A stretch of 5,802 bases of DNA from NCBI GenBank assembly GCA_017649745.1, contig JAGCGE010000384.1, positions 1 through 5,802 on the forward strand, in the 5' to 3' direction. The position numbers and the translations under genes are program-made. The stretch is from Clostridiales bacterium. Lineage in GTDB: Bacteria; Bacillota_A; Clostridia; Saccharofermentanales; Saccharofermentanaceae. The notes below the pieces were generated by a model that was not told the origin of the DNA, searched no databases, and saw only the letters and a list, made by a program, of their open reading frames with translations. Position 1 is the stretch's first letter. Every line of letters begins with the position of its first letter. This document shows, in pieces, positions 4,811-5,802 of the stretch.

Positions 4811-5802
4811 ATGGAAAGAAAAAAGAGAACAAAAGTCATAAATGTTGGTGAGACACATCTGACTCAGCTTCTGTTTGGCATTCTTTTCATTGCAATCTTT
4901 CTTCTTATCATGTACCTCTTCTCTATCCTCAATATAAGAAAACCAACCAATGTTCTCTATAATGCAGAACGAGGCTCCTATGATCTGTCGGCAAAGAAAG
5001 ATAAAGATAATATCTTTATACAGGATCACTGGATCTTCATTCCGAACATGAAAAAAGAGGATATCAAATCCTATCTCAACATTGCTGATTATAAGCTCAA
5101 GCCACACGTTTCCGATGTATCGATCACCGGCAGCGGATGGGATGATCTTGGTGAGAAAGCCACATGGCATTGCACTGACTCTTCCATACCTAAATTCGAG
5201 CCGTTTATGAACGACGGTATGAGAATGATATCCGGCGCCTATATGACAAAGCTCACTCTAAACGGAGATATAACCAATCTCTATCTGGATCTCGGAAAGA
5301 TCAATGGACATGCTTTCGTTTACTGTAACGGATTTCTCTTAGGAAATGTCGGTGACTCAACAAAATTTAAGGTCCTCCCTGAGTTTTCGGGCGGATACAA
5401 TTCAGTTGCGCTTACAAATAATAACAACAACATTGAACTTGTTATATTGATCTATTCTAACCAACAGACGACCAGATCAGGACTTAATACGACTCCGGCA
5501 CTTTTCTATGATAATGACAACGCGTTGTTTGCCACGCTTCCTACAGCCTTCCTTTCGGTAACGGCCTTCATGACTATCGTTGCAATAATCGGCGGATATC
5601 TTCTCAGGAAAACTTTTTCGGACAGTAAGATCTTCTCATTCTTTGCTTTAACTATACTGTTTACGCTCTTTTATATAATCATTAACAGTAATTATCTGCA
5701 GTTTGCTACTCCGTACAGATCGATACTCGAATTTCTATGTCTGACGCTGGCTGTTACGTTCTCATACAGTTTTGTATCGTTCCTTTTTACAAGGGAGAGA
5801 GC
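4811..5802 (+). CDS. Membrane sensor protein, 7TMR-DISM-like N-terminal part (3' truncated)
   Basis: The frame stays open to the right edge, giving 330 residues without a stop. A basic N-terminus (MERKKRTK) leads to a membrane helix at about 17-40. Residues about 41-240 are polar and probably outside the cell. They contain HWIFIPN (73-79) and a beta-rich stretch, HAFVYCNGFLLGNVG (167-181) to YNSVALTNN (196-204), reminiscent of the galactose-binding-like outer domain of 7TMR-DISM receptors. At least three further helices follow, at about 243-265, 272-292 and 303-327, where the window ends. Such proteins usually carry a histidine kinase or diguanylate cyclase after the membrane block. A kinase is inferred here because a response regulator lies just upstream, but no output domain is visible. 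Codon use is more relaxed than in the regulator gene, with ACG, GCG, TCG, AGG and ATA present. The gene is certain; the receptor class is a judgement from overall layout. Confidence 0.8.
   Translation, partial: MERKKRTKVINVGETHLTQLLFGILFIAIFLLIMYLFSILNIRKPTNVLYNAERGSYDLSAKKDKDNIFIQDHWIFIPNMKKEDIKSYLNIADYKLKPHVSDVSITGSGWDDLGEKATWHCTDSSIPKFEPFMNDGMRMISGAYMTKLTLNGDITNLYLDLGKINGHAFVYCNGFLLGNVGDSTKFKVLPEFSGGYNSVALTNNNNNIELVILIYSNQQTTRSGLNTTPALFYDNDNALFATLPTAFLSVTAFMTIVAIIGGYLLRKTFSDSKIFSFFALTILFTLFYIIINSNYLQFATPYRSILEFLCLTLAVTFSYSFVSFLFTRER

Noticed and set aside
4781..5170. Minus-strand open frame of 129 codons opposite the sensor gene
   Set aside because: No ribosome binding site or recognisable domain, and it lies opposite a continuous coding frame with clear membrane and beta-domain structure.

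Overview
The window looks like chromosomal DNA from an anaerobic, low-to-moderate GC Firmicute, most likely of the class Clostridia (Lachnospiraceae-like). This rests on GGAGG-type ribosome binding sites with short AT-rich spacers, sigma-A type promoters, a near-match to the Gram-positive LexA box, and the protein families present. The genus cannot be read from the sequence alone. There is no rRNA, tRNA, CRISPR array, insertion sequence or phage gene.

Layout. (a) Positions 1-806, + strand: the 3' two-thirds or so of a YbdG/MscM-type mechanosensitive channel gene, cut by the left edge. (b) Positions 796-3802, - strand: a four-gene block transcribed right to left. It contains dinB (Y-family DNA polymerase), a 165-residue two-helix membrane protein, a TIGR01212/YtqA-YhcC-type radical SAM enzyme, and a 115-residue two-helix membrane protein. 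The last gene overlaps the channel gene tail to tail by 11 bp. (c) Positions 3803-4002: a divergent promoter region. It serves dinB leftwards, with a likely LexA operator, and a response regulator rightwards. (d) Positions 4003-4716, + strand: an OmpR/PhoB-type response regulator with all phosphorylation residues. (e) Positions 4717-4810: two consecutive hairpins, each followed by four Ts. (f) Positions 4811-5802, + strand: the N-terminal 330 residues of a membrane sensor, with one helix, a roughly 200-residue outer domain, then a further membrane block. The right edge cuts it before any output domain.

How the genes may work together. The response regulator and the truncated sensor are plausibly a two-component pair. 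The hairpins between them, and the difference in codon usage, suggest the regulator is made in larger amounts than the sensor. In the leftward block, dinB appears to be under SOS-type control from its own promoter. A second promoter at the end of dinB could express the radical SAM enzyme and the two small membrane proteins independently of DNA damage.

No clearly new biological system is visible. The points most worth a second look are the candidate LexA box and TTG start of dinB, the internal promoter behind dinB, the hairpin pair between regulator and sensor, and the two unrecognised membrane proteins flanking the radical SAM gene.
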